This document shows, one piece after another, positions 1 through 7,725 of a stretch of DNA of 64,000 nucleotides. The stretch is from NCBI GenBank assembly GCA_021847015.1, contig JAJZVW010000004.1, positions 107,342-171,341 on the forward strand, given 5' to 3'. Numbering within the stretch: position 1 is the first letter of the stretch; each line of letters starts with the position of its first letter. The position numbers were made by a program, and so were the translations under genes. The notes beneath the pieces were generated by a model. That model ran no database searches and was not told the DNA's origin. It saw only the letters and a program-made list of their open reading frames with translations. The stretch is from Pseudomonadota bacterium (lineage in GTDB: Bacteria > Pseudomonadota > Alphaproteobacteria > Rhodospirillales > Magnetospirillaceae).

Positions 1-680
1 CGAATGCCCAACTCCAGGAATACGCCTACGCCGCGTCGCACGACCTGCAGGAACCCTTGCGGACGGTAACCAGCTTCGCCCAGTTGCTGTCGAAGCGCTA
101 TCGCGGCCACCTCGATTCCGAGGCGGACGAGTTCATCGACTTCATCGTCGAAGGCGCCCACCGCATGCATGGGCGGGTCAACGACCTTCTCGCCTACGCG
201 CGGCTGGACGGGGAGGCCGGCGAAGGGTTCCAGGCCGTGGACATGGATTCCGTGCTGGGCGAAGTCGTGGCCGGGTTGGGGGCCTCCATCACGGAAAAAT
301 CCGCGACCGTGGAAGCGCGCCCCCTGCCCAGGGTGCAGGGGAACCGCGCGCAACTTGGCGCCCTGCTCCAAAATCTGATCGCCAACGCGATCAAGTTCGC
401 CAAGCCGGGCCAAGCGCCCCACGTGACGATCTCGGGCCAACGCCATGGGACCCGCGTGGAAATCCTCGTCCGGGACGAGGGGATCGGGATCGATCCGGCC
501 TTCCAGGACCGTATCTTCCAGATGTTCAAGCGGTTGCATCCGCCCGGCACCTACGAGGGGAGCGGCATCGGCCTGGCCATGTGCCGCCGCGTGGCCGAAA
601 ACCATGGCGGACGCATTTGGGTGGATTCCCACCCGGGCGACGGCGCCACCTTCCATGTGGTTCTGCCGGCGGCGGATTGA
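1..680 (+). CDS. sensor histidine kinase, C-terminal part (5' end outside window)
   Basis: The reading frame is open from the left edge (frame of base 3), so the sensory N-terminus is missing. What remains is a complete HisKA/HATPase_c transmitter. The H-box ASHDLQEPLR has its phospho-acceptor His at codon 39-41. An N-box (NLIANAIKF), a G1 box (DEGIGID), an F-box (IFQMFKRLH) and a G2 box (GSGIGLAMCRR) follow in order. The SHDLQEPLR form of the H-box is typical of PAS/GAF- or phytochrome-type kinases. The enzyme would autophosphorylate on His and pass the phosphate to a response regulator that is not in the window. It is convergent with the next gene, with 14 bases between them. The signal sensed cannot be told. 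Confidence 0.9.
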   Translation, partial: NAQLQEYAYAASHDLQEPLRTVTSFAQLLSKRYRGHLDSEADEFIDFIVEGAHRMHGRVNDLLAYARLDGEAGEGFQAVDMDSVLGEVVAGLGASITEKSATVEARPLPRVQGNRAQLGALLQNLIANAIKFAKPGQAPHVTISGQRHGTRVEILVRDEGIGIDPAFQDRIFQMFKRLHPPGTYEGSGIGLAMCRRVAENHGGRIWVDSHPGDGATFHVVLPAAD

Positions 681-694
681 GAGATGGCGGGACG

Positions 695-1003
695 TTACCG
701 CCGGCGGTCCAGTTCGCGCCCAAGCCGGCCGGTCAGAAACAGCCCCGACATGTGAAGATCGCCCACCAGCGAAAGAAAAGGATGGCGGAAGGTGGCGGGC
801 CGGTTCCGCTCGACCAGCGCATGCCCGGCCCAGGCGCTGCCGTACCCCACCACCGGCGCCGCGCCCGCCAGCCAGCCGTTCCCGAGCGCAACCGCCACCG
901 CCAGCAGGCCGAGGGCGGCCAGGGTGCCCGCGACATGGAGCGCCCGGTTGACGGGATCGGCGTGGAGGCTGAGATACACGGGCCAGAATTGCCGGTATGT
1001 CAT
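695..1003 (-). CDS. Mpo1-like (DUF962) small membrane protein
   Basis: This 102-residue protein has two hydrophobic stretches (about 24-45 and 47-60). It carries the family pattern of an early His-Asp-Pro-x-Asn-Arg block (LHADPVNRALHVAG) and a later HALVERNRPATFRHP block. Both match the DUF962/Mpo1-like family; yeast Mpo1 is an Fe(II)-dependent dioxygenase in fatty-acid alpha-oxidation. The start codon lies 5 bases after the stop of the methylmalonyl-CoA mutase gene on the same strand, so the two are probably co-transcribed. A role beside acyl-CoA metabolism is attractive, but it is inference from position and a distant family member. Confidence 0.7.
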   Translation of the reverse strand: MTYRQFWPVYLSLHADPVNRALHVAGTLAALGLLAVAVALGNGWLAGAAPVVGYGSAWAGHALVERNRPATFRHPFLSLVGDLHMSGLFLTGRLGRELDRRR

Positions 1004-1008
1004 GGGGG

Positions 1009-3159
1009 TCAGGCGGTCGCCCGCCTCGCCTTCAAGAGGGCCAGGATCCCGACCGCCGCCTCCGGGATATTGGTGCCGGGACCATAGATGGCGGCCACGC
1101 CGGCATGGCGCAGCGCTTCGTAATCCTGGGGCGGGATGACGCCGCCGACGACGACCAGCATGTCGTCGGCCCCCTCGGCCCTCAGTTCCCGGACCAACGC
1201 CGGCACCAGGGTCTTGTGGGCACCGGCGAGACTGGATGCGGCGACAACGTGGACATCGTTCTCGACGGCCTGGCGGGCCGCTTCCTCAGGGGTCTGGAAC
1301 AGCGGCCCGATGTCCACGTCGAAGCCCATGTCGGCGAAGGCGGTGGCGATCACCTTGGCGCCGCGGTCGTGTCCATCCTGGCCCATCTTCACCACCAGCA
1401 TGCGGGGCCGGCGGCCTTCGGCTTCGGCGAAGGCGGCGGCCTCGCGGACGATGGCCTCGAAGCGAGCATCGCCGCGATGAGCGCCTCCGTACACGCCCGA
1501 CACCGTACGGACCACGGCGTGATGGCGCGAAAATACGGCTTCGAGCGCCGAGGATATCTCTCCCACCGTGGCACGGGCGCGGGTCGCTTCGATGGCGAGT
1601 TCCAGCAGATTGCCCTCCCCGGATCGGGCGGCCCGGCCGAGAGCGCCAAGGGCGGTCTCCACCCTGGCCGAATTCCGCGCGGCCTTGACCCGGCCCAGCC
1701 GCGCGATCTGCGCCTCGCGCACCCGGGAATTGTCCACCTCGAGGATTTCGATGGGGGCTTCGTCGGGCGGCGGATACTTGTTGACCCCGACCACAACCTC
1801 CTCGCCACGGTCGATGCGGGCCTGCCGCCGGGCGGCGGCCTCCTCGATCCGCATCTTGGGCACGCCGGCCTCCACCGCCCTGGTCATGCCGCCCATCGCC
1901 TCGACCTCTTGGATCAGTTTCCATGCCTCCCCGGCCAGCGACGCGGTAAGGCTCTCGACGTAATAGCTGCCGGCCAAAGGATCGACGACGTGGGGAATGC
2001 CGGTCTCCTCGGCGATAATCAATTGGGTGTTGCGGGCGATGCGCGCCGAGAACGGCGTCGGCAGGGCGACGGCCTCGTCCAAGGCGTTGGTGTGAAGAGA
2101 CTGGGTGCCGCCCAGGACCGCCGCCAGGGCCTCGATGGTGGTACGGACGATGTTGTTGTAGGGGTCTTTCCCCGTCAGCGACACGCCCGAGGTCTGGCAA
2201 TGGGTGCGCAGCGCCATCGACGCCGGATTTCGGGGATCGAACGGCCGTATCAGCCGTGCCCAGAGCAGGCGGGCGGCGCGCAGCTTGGCCACCTCCATGA
2301 AGACGTTCATGCCGATGGCGAAGAAGAACGAAAGCCGGCCGGCGAAATCGTCGATGGCAAGGCCCCGGCCCAAGGCGGCGCGGACGTATTCGAGGCCATC
2401 CGCCAACGTGAAGGCCAGTTCCTGCACCGCCGTGGCGCCGGCCTCCTGCATGTGGTAGCCGGAGATCGAGATGGAATTGAACCGGGGCATGTGCCTGGCG
2501 GTGTATTCGATGATGTCGGCGACGATGCGCATGCTGGGTGCGGGCGGATAGATGTAGGTGTTGCGGACCATGAACTCCTTGAGGATGTCGTTCTGGATCG
2601 TCCCCGACAACGACGCCGGGGACACGCCCTGCTCCTCGGCGGCGACGATATAGCCGGCCAGCACCGGCAAGACGGCGCCGTTCATGGTCATGGAGACGCT
2701 CATGCGGTCGAGGGGGATACCGTCGAACAGGACCTTCATGTCCTCGACGGAATCGATGGCGACGCCCGCCTTGCCCACGTCCCCGATCACCCGCGGGTGG
2801 TCGCTGTCGTAGCCCCGATGGGTGGCGAGATCGAAGGCCACCGACAACCCCTTCTGCCCGGCCGCGAGATTGGCCCGGTAGAAGGCGTTGGAGTCCTCGG
2901 CTGTGGAGAAGCCGGCATATTGACGGATGGTCCAGGGCCGGTTCGCATACATGGTCGCCCGCGGGCCCCGCACGAACGGCGGAAGCCCGGGCAGCGTACC
3001 CAGATGCTCCAGCCCCTCCAGATCGGCCACCGTGTAAAGGGGTTTGACGGCGATGCCTTCCGGGGTCTCCCAGGACAGCGACTCGGCGGACCTCCCCCTC
3101 AACTCCTCGGCCGCGAGAGCCCGCCAGTCGTCCAAGTCCTTCTTGGCGAAGTCGGTCAT
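1009..3159 (-). CDS. scpA: methylmalonyl-CoA mutase, single-chain large subunit
   Basis: 716 residues, the usual length of the catalytic alpha chain. The N-terminal TIM-barrel domain contains [18 protein letters not shown] (about 74-91), the substrate-binding segment of MCMs. The C-terminal cobalamin domain has DxHxxG as DGHDRG at 595-600; its His is the lower axial ligand of adenosylcobalamin. The enzyme isomerises (R)-methylmalonyl-CoA to succinyl-CoA. No small mcmB-type subunit lies beside it, so it probably works as a homodimer. It differs clearly from the ethylmalonyl-CoA mutase at the right end of the window, which reads YSGHSSAGESN at the equivalent place. In this pathway it drains propionyl-CoA carbon to succinyl-CoA. 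The symbol could also be mcmA or bhbA. Confidence 0.95.
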   Translation of the reverse strand: MTDFAKKDLDDWRALAAEELRGRSAESLSWETPEGIAVKPLYTVADLEGLEHLGTLPGLPPFVRGPRATMYANRPWTIRQYAGFSTAEDSNAFYRANLAAGQKGLSVAFDLATHRGYDSDHPRVIGDVGKAGVAIDSVEDMKVLFDGIPLDRMSVSMTMNGAVLPVLAGYIVAAEEQGVSPASLSGTIQNDILKEFMVRNTYIYPPAPSMRIVADIIEYTARHMPRFNSISISGYHMQEAGATAVQELAFTLADGLEYVRAALGRGLAIDDFAGRLSFFFAIGMNVFMEVAKLRAARLLWARLIRPFDPRNPASMALRTHCQTSGVSLTGKDPYNNIVRTTIEALAAVLGGTQSLHTNALDEAVALPTPFSARIARNTQLIIAEETGIPHVVDPLAGSYYVESLTASLAGEAWKLIQEVEAMGGMTRAVEAGVPKMRIEEAAARRQARIDRGEEVVVGVNKYPPPDEAPIEILEVDNSRVREAQIARLGRVKAARNSARVETALGALGRAARSGEGNLLELAIEATRARATVGEISSALEAVFSRHHAVVRTVSGVYGGAHRGDARFEAIVREAAAFAEAEGRRPRMLVVKMGQDGHDRGAKVIATAFADMGFDVDIGPLFQTPEEAARQAVENDVHVVAASSLAGAHKTLVPALVRELRAEGADDMLVVVGGVIPPQDYEALRHAGVAAIYGPGTNIPEAAVGILALLKARRATA

Positions 3160-3198
3160 GGTCGCCGTTCCTACCCGCTTTCTACCCGACGGGGCGGG

Positions 3199-3228
3199 AG
3201 TATAGCCCCGTGTTCCGAGCGCCGTCCA
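3199..3228 (-). promoter_or_regulatory. candidate sigma70-type promoter of the mutase gene
   Basis: On the minus strand a TATACT -10 box (plus 3199-3204) sits 18 bases from a TGGACG -35 box (plus 3223-3228), ending about 40 bases before the mutase ATG. The -10 is good and the -35 is only moderate. No transcript data support it. Confidence 0.35.
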
Positions 3229-3301
3229 CGTACTTAAGGTCAGCTTGACGGGCTTCCAAGCCTTTCGGCAGCCTGATGGGCTCCCTCAGGAGGACAGTGC
3301 G

Positions 3302-4156
3302 ATGGGCTATCTCGACCATATCGCCGCCTGCAACGTCCACGATATCGACCGGTTCCGGCCGTTCGTGGCGGATCGCCGTCACATCGGATGGATCAGGCGC
3401 GACACGGTGGAGAAGCTGGCGGCCTTTCCCGACGTGTTCCGAATCCGGGACGACAGCGTGACCCTCCATCCCCGTCTGGGCAGCCCCGACGAACGGAGCG
3501 GGGCGATCGACGCGGTGGCGGTGCGCTTGGCCAACGAGTGGGGCTATCCCGGTTTGCGCGGCGAGCGCTATGCGGTGGCGCCGCGCTGGGGCGAGCCGCC
3601 CGTGATGACCATCGACCGCGGAGTGGTCAGCGCTTTCGGCGTCCGGGCCTACGGCGTCCACGTCAACGGCATCGTCCGCCGGCCCGACGGCCCGTTCCTG
3701 TGGGTCAGCCGGCGGGCGCCCGACAGGCTGGTCGCGCCCGGCAAACTCGACAATATGATCGCCGGCGGCCAGCCCGCCCACCTCAATCTCGCCGACAACC
3801 TCGTCAAGGAGGCGGCCGAGGAGGCCGACGTGCCCGAGACGCTGGCCCGGACCGCCCGCCCCGTGGGAGCGATTACCTATTGCCTGGAGGACGAATGGGG
3901 GCTCAAGCCGGACGTGATGTTCTGTTTCGACCTTGAGGTCCCGGACGGTTTCTCCCCCCGCAACACCGATGGCGAAATCAGCGGCTTCACGCTGATGCCG
4001 GTCGCCGAGGTGGCCGAGCGGGTGCGCGACAGCGACGCCTTCAAGTTCAACGTGAACCTGGTCATCATGGATTTCCTGATCCGGCACGGCGTGCTTTCCC
4101 CCGAGAACGAACCGGATTACGTGGACATCGTGCGGGGGCTGAGACGCGGCTGGTAA
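3302..4156 (+). CDS. DUF4743 domain / Nudix hydrolase
   Basis: 284 residues from the ATG at 3302, chosen because CAGGAGGA lies 6-7 bases upstream; a longer in-frame extension has no such site. The N-terminal half (about 1-115) resembles DUF4743, the domain found in front of Nudix domains in plant NUDT20/24 and fungal Tnr3-type proteins. A Nudix domain follows (about 116-260), with the Nudix box running from GGQPAHLNLADN into the LVKEAAEEADVP helix. That helix keeps the EExxE-like metal-binding acidic residues. The substrate is unknown; eukaryotic relatives act on oxidised thiamine diphosphate derivatives. The gene is divergent from the mutase and convergent with folE. Confidence 0.85.
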   Translation: MGYLDHIAACNVHDIDRFRPFVADRRHIGWIRRDTVEKLAAFPDVFRIRDDSVTLHPRLGSPDERSGAIDAVAVRLANEWGYPGLRGERYAVAPRWGEPPVMTIDRGVVSAFGVRAYGVHVNGIVRRPDGPFLWVSRRAPDRLVAPGKLDNMIAGGQPAHLNLADNLVKEAAEEADVPETLARTARPVGAITYCLEDEWGLKPDVMFCFDLEVPDGFSPRNTDGEISGFTLMPVAEVAERVRDSDAFKFNVNLVIMDFLIRHGVLSPENEPDYVDIVRGLRRGW

Positions 4157-4163
4157 TCTCCGG

Positions 4164-4229
4164 CCGCCCTCCCCGTCATCCCGAAGCCAAGCGCGGAGGG
4201 AAGCGCACCCGGGACGACAGGGAGGGCGG
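4164..4229. terminator. long inverted repeat between convergent Nudix and folE genes
   Basis: Arms of 20 bases (4164-4183 and 4210-4229) match at 18 of 20 positions when one is reverse-complemented; the loop is about 26 bases. The element fills the gap between two convergent genes. It could end transcription from both sides, although neither flank has a strong T-run. The arm contains GTCATCCCG, the core also seen in the REP-like elements near 23.6 and 51.9 kb. Confidence 0.55.
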
Positions 4230-4235
4230 AAAGCT

Positions 4236-4889
4236 TCAAACGTTCAACAGCCCGTGACCGCCGTTATGGATCAGCCCCAGGAACTCGCGGCGGGTGGCCG
4301 GGTCGTCGCGGAACACGCCGAGCATACGGCTGGTGACCATGGTGATGCCGGGCTTGTGCACGCCGCGCGTGGTCATGCAGTGGTGCGCGGCCTCGATCAC
4401 CACCGCCACGCCCTTGGGCTGCAACACGTCGTTGATGGTGTTGGCCACCTGCGCGGTCAGCTTTTCCTGAATCTGTAACCGCCGGGCATAGACTTCGAGC
4501 ACGCGGGCGAGCTTGGAGATGCCCACCACCCGCTTGTCCGGCAGATAGGCGACATGGGCCTTGCCGATGATGGGGACCATATGGTGCTCGCAATGGGATT
4601 CCAGACGGATATCCCGGAGCAACACGATCTCGTCGTAACCATCGGTCTCCTCGAAGGTGCGCGCCAGAATTTCCACCGGATCCTGCTCGTAGCCGGCGAA
4701 GAATTCCTCATAGGCGCGCACGACCCGATCCGGGGTGCCGATCAATCCCTCGCGGTCGGGATCGTCGCCGGCCCAGCGGATCAGCGTCCGCACGGCCAGC
4801 TCCGCTTCGGCCCGCGTCGGCCGGGCGGCAGCGGCGGCGGGCAATTCACACAGTTCTTTCGGAAGCATGCTGATGTCATCGCTCTTCAA
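4236..4889 (-). CDS. folE: GTP cyclohydrolase I
   Basis: 217 residues. The enzyme turns GTP into 7,8-dihydroneopterin triphosphate, the first step of folate/pterin synthesis. The zinc ligands are visible as Cys100 and His103 (in ESHCEHHM) and Cys171 (in [13 protein letters not shown]), with the family spacing. I chose the TTG start at 4889 because GGGGGA lies 7 bases upstream; the alternative is the ATG at 4868, which has a weaker site. The Shine-Dalgarno sequence falls inside an inverted repeat described separately. apaG lies upstream on the same strand, 90 bases away. Confidence 0.95.
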   Translation of the reverse strand: MKSDDISMLPKELCELPAAAAARPTRAEAELAVRTLIRWAGDDPDREGLIGTPDRVVRAYEEFFAGYEQDPVEILARTFEETDGYDEIVLLRDIRLESHCEHHMVPIIGKAHVAYLPDKRVVGISKLARVLEVYARRLQIQEKLTAQVANTINDVLQPKGVAVVIEAAHHCMTTRGVHKPGITMVTSRMLGVFRDDPATRREFLGLIHNGGHGLLNV

Positions 4890-4894
4890 GGCGG

Positions 4895-4945
4895 CATCCC
4901 CCGTTCGACAGTTCCATGCACAATGGTGGTAGGACGTGGGGGATG
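4895..4945 (-). promoter_or_regulatory. folE leader inverted repeat that can pair with the ribosome binding site
   Basis: On the minus strand CATCCCCC (plus 4938-4945) is perfectly complementary to GGGGGATG (plus 4895-4902). The second copy includes the folE Shine-Dalgarno bases. Pairing would hide the start region. A folE RNA motif (THF-II riboswitch class) is known upstream of folE in alphaproteobacteria, and this position and shape are compatible with it. I could not align it to the covariance model, so the class is inference. Confidence 0.45.
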
Positions 4946-4958
4946 TGGCCCTTCAGGC

Positions 4959-4978
4959 GCGGGTTTGCAAGAGCCCGC
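4959..4978 (-). terminator. short hairpin directly after apaG
   Basis: GCGGG and CCCGC form a 5-bp stem with a 10-base loop, starting one base after the apaG stop. There is no T-run, so it is a weak terminator or part of the folE leader fold. Confidence 0.25.
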
Positions 4979-4979
4979 T

Positions 4980-5372
4980 TCAGTTGATTCGCATGATCTC
5001 GTGTGGACTATCAAGAGAGAAGGCGGGAATGGCGACATCGAACTTCTCGCCGCCCTCGCTCTCCATCTGGTAGGCGCCCACCATGATTCCCGAGGTGGTG
5101 TGAAGCGGGGTCCCGCTGGTGTATTCGAAGGACTCTCCCGGATGGAGCAGCGGCTGCTCGCCGACCACGCCCGTCCCTTGCACCTCCTGGATACGGCCGA
5201 GAGCATCGGTGATCTGCCAGCGGCGGCGCTTCAACTGCACCGTCTCCTCGGAATTGTTCTCGATGCGGACCCGATACGCCCAGACGTAATGGCTGTCGCT
5301 CGGCGACGACTGGTCCTCGAGATAAAAGGGCTTCACGGACACGGTGATGTTTCGGGTGGTCTTGGTATACAT
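4980..5372 (-). CDS. apaG: ApaG (Co2+/Mg2+ efflux-associated, DUF525)
   Basis: 130 residues, matching the whole ApaG/DUF525 fold (an FN3-like beta sandwich). It begins with [16 protein letters not shown]. Family signatures include [40 protein letters not shown] and the [18 protein letters not shown] segment. The family is linked to cobalt and magnesium tolerance, but its biochemical activity is not settled. It sits between metZ and folE on the same strand. Confidence 0.92.
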   Translation of the reverse strand: MYTKTTRNITVSVKPFYLEDQSSPSDSHYVWAYRVRIENNSEETVQLKRRRWQITDALGRIQEVQGTGVVGEQPLLHPGESFEYTSGTPLHTTSGIMVGAYQMESEGGEKFDVAIPAFSLDSPHEIMRIN

Positions 5373-5402
5373 GGCTGCCAGAACCCTGCAACGAACCTCA
5401 TT

Positions 5403-5418
5403 CCCCGGAATTCCGGGG
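5403..5418. repeat. 16-bp perfect palindrome
   Basis: CCCCGGAATTCCGGGG reads the same on both strands. It lies between the apaG start and a larger palindrome 6 bases further on. It could be a protein-binding site or part of a terminator fold. Confidence 0.4.
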
Positions 5419-5424
5419 GGGCCG

Positions 5425-5458
5425 GGTGCTGGGCTCGCCGGCCGGCGAGCCCAGCACC
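5425..5458. terminator. 34-bp perfect palindrome between metZ and apaG
   Basis: Two 17-base arms are exact reverse complements with no spacer (left arm GGTGCTGGGCTCGCCGG). In RNA this gives a very stable hairpin about 90 bases after the metZ stop. No T-run follows on the minus strand, so it is either a Rho-assisted or processing stop, or a dimeric operator. Confidence 0.5.
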
Positions 5459-5546
5459 GTCACTCAGGCGTCATTATCAAGAACGGCCGCAACGATGTCC
5501 ACTGCGGCGGTGGTGGACGCGCCTTCGCGCCCTCCCCATCTCCGCG

Positions 5547-6740
5547 TCACCGGCCGAAGGCGGACGCCAAATCCTCGATCAGGTCGTCCACATCCTCCAG
5601 GCCCACCGAAAGACGGAGCATGCCTTCGCCGATCCCCATGGCGATCTTTTCCGCCGGCGGAATGCGCTGGTGGGTGGTGGTCCAGGGATGGCAGATCAGG
5701 CTTTTCGAATCGCCCAGATTGTTCGAAATGTCGATCGTGGCGAGCCCGCCCAGAAGATCGTAGGCGGCCTTCTTGCCGCCCTCCAGCTCGAAGGCCATGA
5801 CGGTCCCGTATCCGCGCATCTGCCGGCGGGCCAGATCGTGCTGGGGGTGGCTGGCAAGGCCGGGATACAGAACCCGCCGCACTTCGGGCCTTCCCTCCAG
5901 AAAGCCGGCGATCCGTTCCGCGGTGGCTGCGGCGCGCTCGACCCGTAGGTCGAGGGTCTCCAGCCCCTTGAGCAGGACCCAGGCGTTGAAGGGCGACAAC
6001 ACCGGCCCGGTATTGCGCAGATAAGGCCCCAGTACGTCCGAGCAGAAGGCATGGGAACCGAGCACGGCGCCACCCAGGCATCGCCCCTGGCCGTCGATAT
6101 GCTTCGTCGCCGAATAGACGACCACATCGGCCCCCAGCGCCAGCGGGCTTTGGAACACCGGGGTGGCGAACACGTTGTCGACCACCAGGCTCGCGCCGGC
6201 ACGGTGGGCGAGGTCGGCGACCGCCGCCAGATCGATGAGTTCGAGCGTGGGGTTGGCGGGAGTCTCGACGAAAACCGCCTTGGCCGGGCGTGACAGCGCC
6301 GCCTCCCATGCCGCCAGATCCTTGCCGTCGACGAATTCGGTGGCGATGCCGAAACGCGGCATGAGTTCGGCCAGGATCCATTGGCACGAGCCGAACAGGG
6401 CCCGTGACGCCACCACGCGGTCGCCGGCATTGACCTGGCACATCAGGGCGGCATGGACCGCCGCCATTCCCGAGGCGGTGGCCCGGCACGCCTCGGCCCC
6501 CTCGATCGCCGCCAGGCGCTCCTCGAACATGGCGACGGTGGGATTGCTGAAGCGGCTGTAGACCATGCGGTTCAGCGTGCCGTCGAAGCTCTGTTCGGCC
6601 TCCAGCGGACTGCCGTAGACGAAACCCGAGGTCAGGAACAGCGCCTCGCTGGTCTCGTGCATGCCGGTTCGCGCCAATCCGCCGCGCACCTGACGGGTGC
6701 GCAGCCTCCAGCGCTTGCGCGGGTCTTCGGAATTGGACAT
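5547..6740 (-). CDS. metZ: O-succinylhomoserine sulfhydrylase
   Basis: 397 residues, a Cys/Met-metabolism PLP enzyme of the gamma family. The Schiff-base lysine is Lys213 in SATKHIDGQGRCLGG, with the Asp of VVDNVFATPVFQ at about 188. The sequence matches MetZ-type proteins, which make homocysteine from O-succinylhomoserine and sulfide. The ATG at 6740 has AAGGAG about 8 bases upstream. The gene is preceded by a SAM-II riboswitch and a clear promoter, so it should be shut off when S-adenosylmethionine is plentiful. Cystathionine gamma-synthase is the main alternative family; the riboswitch fits both. Confidence 0.9.
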   Translation of the reverse strand: MSNSEDPRKRWRLRTRQVRGGLARTGMHETSEALFLTSGFVYGSPLEAEQSFDGTLNRMVYSRFSNPTVAMFEERLAAIEGAEACRATASGMAAVHAALMCQVNAGDRVVASRALFGSCQWILAELMPRFGIATEFVDGKDLAAWEAALSRPAKAVFVETPANPTLELIDLAAVADLAHRAGASLVVDNVFATPVFQSPLALGADVVVYSATKHIDGQGRCLGGAVLGSHAFCSDVLGPYLRNTGPVLSPFNAWVLLKGLETLDLRVERAAATAERIAGFLEGRPEVRRVLYPGLASHPQHDLARRQMRGYGTVMAFELEGGKKAAYDLLGGLATIDISNNLGDSKSLICHPWTTTHQRIPPAEKIAMGIGEGMLRLSVGLEDVDDLIEDLASAFGR

Positions 6741-6811
6741 CGGGAAACTCCTTGGCTGGTCGTCTGGCCTTGGCCGCCGGGGCCTGGGCTCGGACTGTCG
6801 CCAAGCTCGGA

Positions 6812-6866
6812 CCTCTTTAGCGGATTGTTTAACGTGGCCGCAAGCCGGTCGCTCAAATCACCACGC
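6812..6866 (-). ncRNA. SAM-II riboswitch aptamer controlling metZ
   Basis: The minus strand carries the conserved SAM-II blocks in order: CGTGGTGATTTGAG, then GCTTGCGGCCACG, then TTAAACAA, then CGCTAAAGAGG. The P1 stem pairs CGTGG (plus 6861-6865) with CCACG (plus 6833-6837), and the downstream CGCTAAAG supplies the pseudoknot strand. SAM-II aptamers are known in front of metA, metX and metZ genes of alphaproteobacteria. The aptamer ends about 70 bases before the metZ ATG. A further structured stretch must therefore carry the expression switch. Confidence 0.9.
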
Positions 6867-6872
6867 GCCAAA

Positions 6873-6901
6873 CACATAGCGAAAAACGACAAATGCGTCA
6901 A
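6873..6901 (-). promoter_or_regulatory. promoter of metZ
   Basis: TTGACG (-35, plus 6896-6901) and TATGTG (-10, plus 6873-6878) are separated by exactly 17 bases on the minus strand. Transcription would begin near 6866, at the first base of the aptamer, which supports both calls. Confidence 0.65.
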
Positions 6902-6978
6902 CGCGCCAGCCAACAACACAACCAGCCTGTACTATCGGGTCGGCGAACGCGCCCGCGCGCGCCAACATGCGGAATGCG

Positions 6979-7725
6979 CTACTGGCTGACCCACAGAATG
7001 CGGGCGATCCAGGCCAGATCCTCGGCAACGATGCTGCAGCCCGAATGCGCGGGATTGATCGCGGCGAGATCGACCCGCCGTGCCGTCTGCCGGATCAGTT
7101 GCCGAACCAGGAGCCCCCCGGTCACGGTCATGACCACCACGCGGTCGCCGCGGCGCACGCTGGCAGAGGGCGAAACGATGACGATGTCCCCATCCCGAAA
7201 CAGGGGCTGCATCCCGTCTCCCGAGACCTCAAGGCCGTAGGCGAAGGGATCCTCGACCGTGGGAAAAGGAATTTCATCCCACTGGTGGCCGGAAGGCCGA
7301 CCCAGGCCGTCGAAGAATCCCGGCTCGCTCGCCTCGACGAAACCGACAAGGGGAATGGTCGAGGCCGCCCGCGGCGTATGCCCGCTTTCGATGTACCCGA
7401 CGAAGCGGGCCAACGTGGCACCGGTCGCCTCGAGTACCTTGGCGATACTTTCGGTCGAGGGCCACCTTGGCTTTCCCTCGCGCGTTACGCGTTTGCTCTT
7501 GTTGAAGGTCGTGGGATCCAGTCCCGCTCTGCGCGCCAGCGCCGATGCCGTCAGACCGTGATCACGAGCCAAGGCGTCGATGGCGCACCATATGTCTCCG
7601 TGCTTTAGCATGGAGACATGGTTAGACATTTCGCCAATAAGCGCATCAGGACGATTTGCCTGTCTGAGCGCGTCGCCACCTCCTTTTATGGGGTCCGGGA
7701 CGCTATCCAGCTTGTCTAAGGCCAT
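6979..7725 (-). CDS. LexA/CI-like regulator with degenerate S24 domain
   Basis: 248 residues. The ATG at 7725 is preceded by GGAGGTGA at ideal distance, so the 38-residue N-terminal tail before the usual family start (MLKHGDIW) appears to be translated. The HTH is about 45-80 (LTASALARRAGLDPTTFN). The C-terminal S24/LexA fold is about 120-245. The catalytic Ser of the GDSM motif is Gly171 (SGDGMQP) and the catalytic Lys is Arg208 (LLVRQL). The protein should therefore bind DNA and dimerise but not cleave itself. An 8-bp inverted repeat (ATGTCTCC/GGAGACAT, 7592-7619) lies in its own 5' coding region. The targets are unknown. Confidence 0.85.
   Translation of the reverse strand: MALDKLDSVPDPIKGGGDALRQANRPDALIGEMSNHVSMLKHGDIWCAIDALARDHGLTASALARRAGLDPTTFNKSKRVTREGKPRWPSTESIAKVLEATGATLARFVGYIESGHTPRAASTIPLVGFVEASEPGFFDGLGRPSGHQWDEIPFPTVEDPFAYGLEVSGDGMQPLFRDGDIVIVSPSASVRRGDRVVVMTVTGGLLVRQLIRQTARRVDLAAINPAHSGCSIVAEDLAWIARILWVSQ

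Noticed and set aside
997..3237. A long forward frame opposite the methylmalonyl-CoA mutase gene
   Set aside because: The reverse strand encodes an obvious 716-residue mutase with intact motifs; the forward frame has none.
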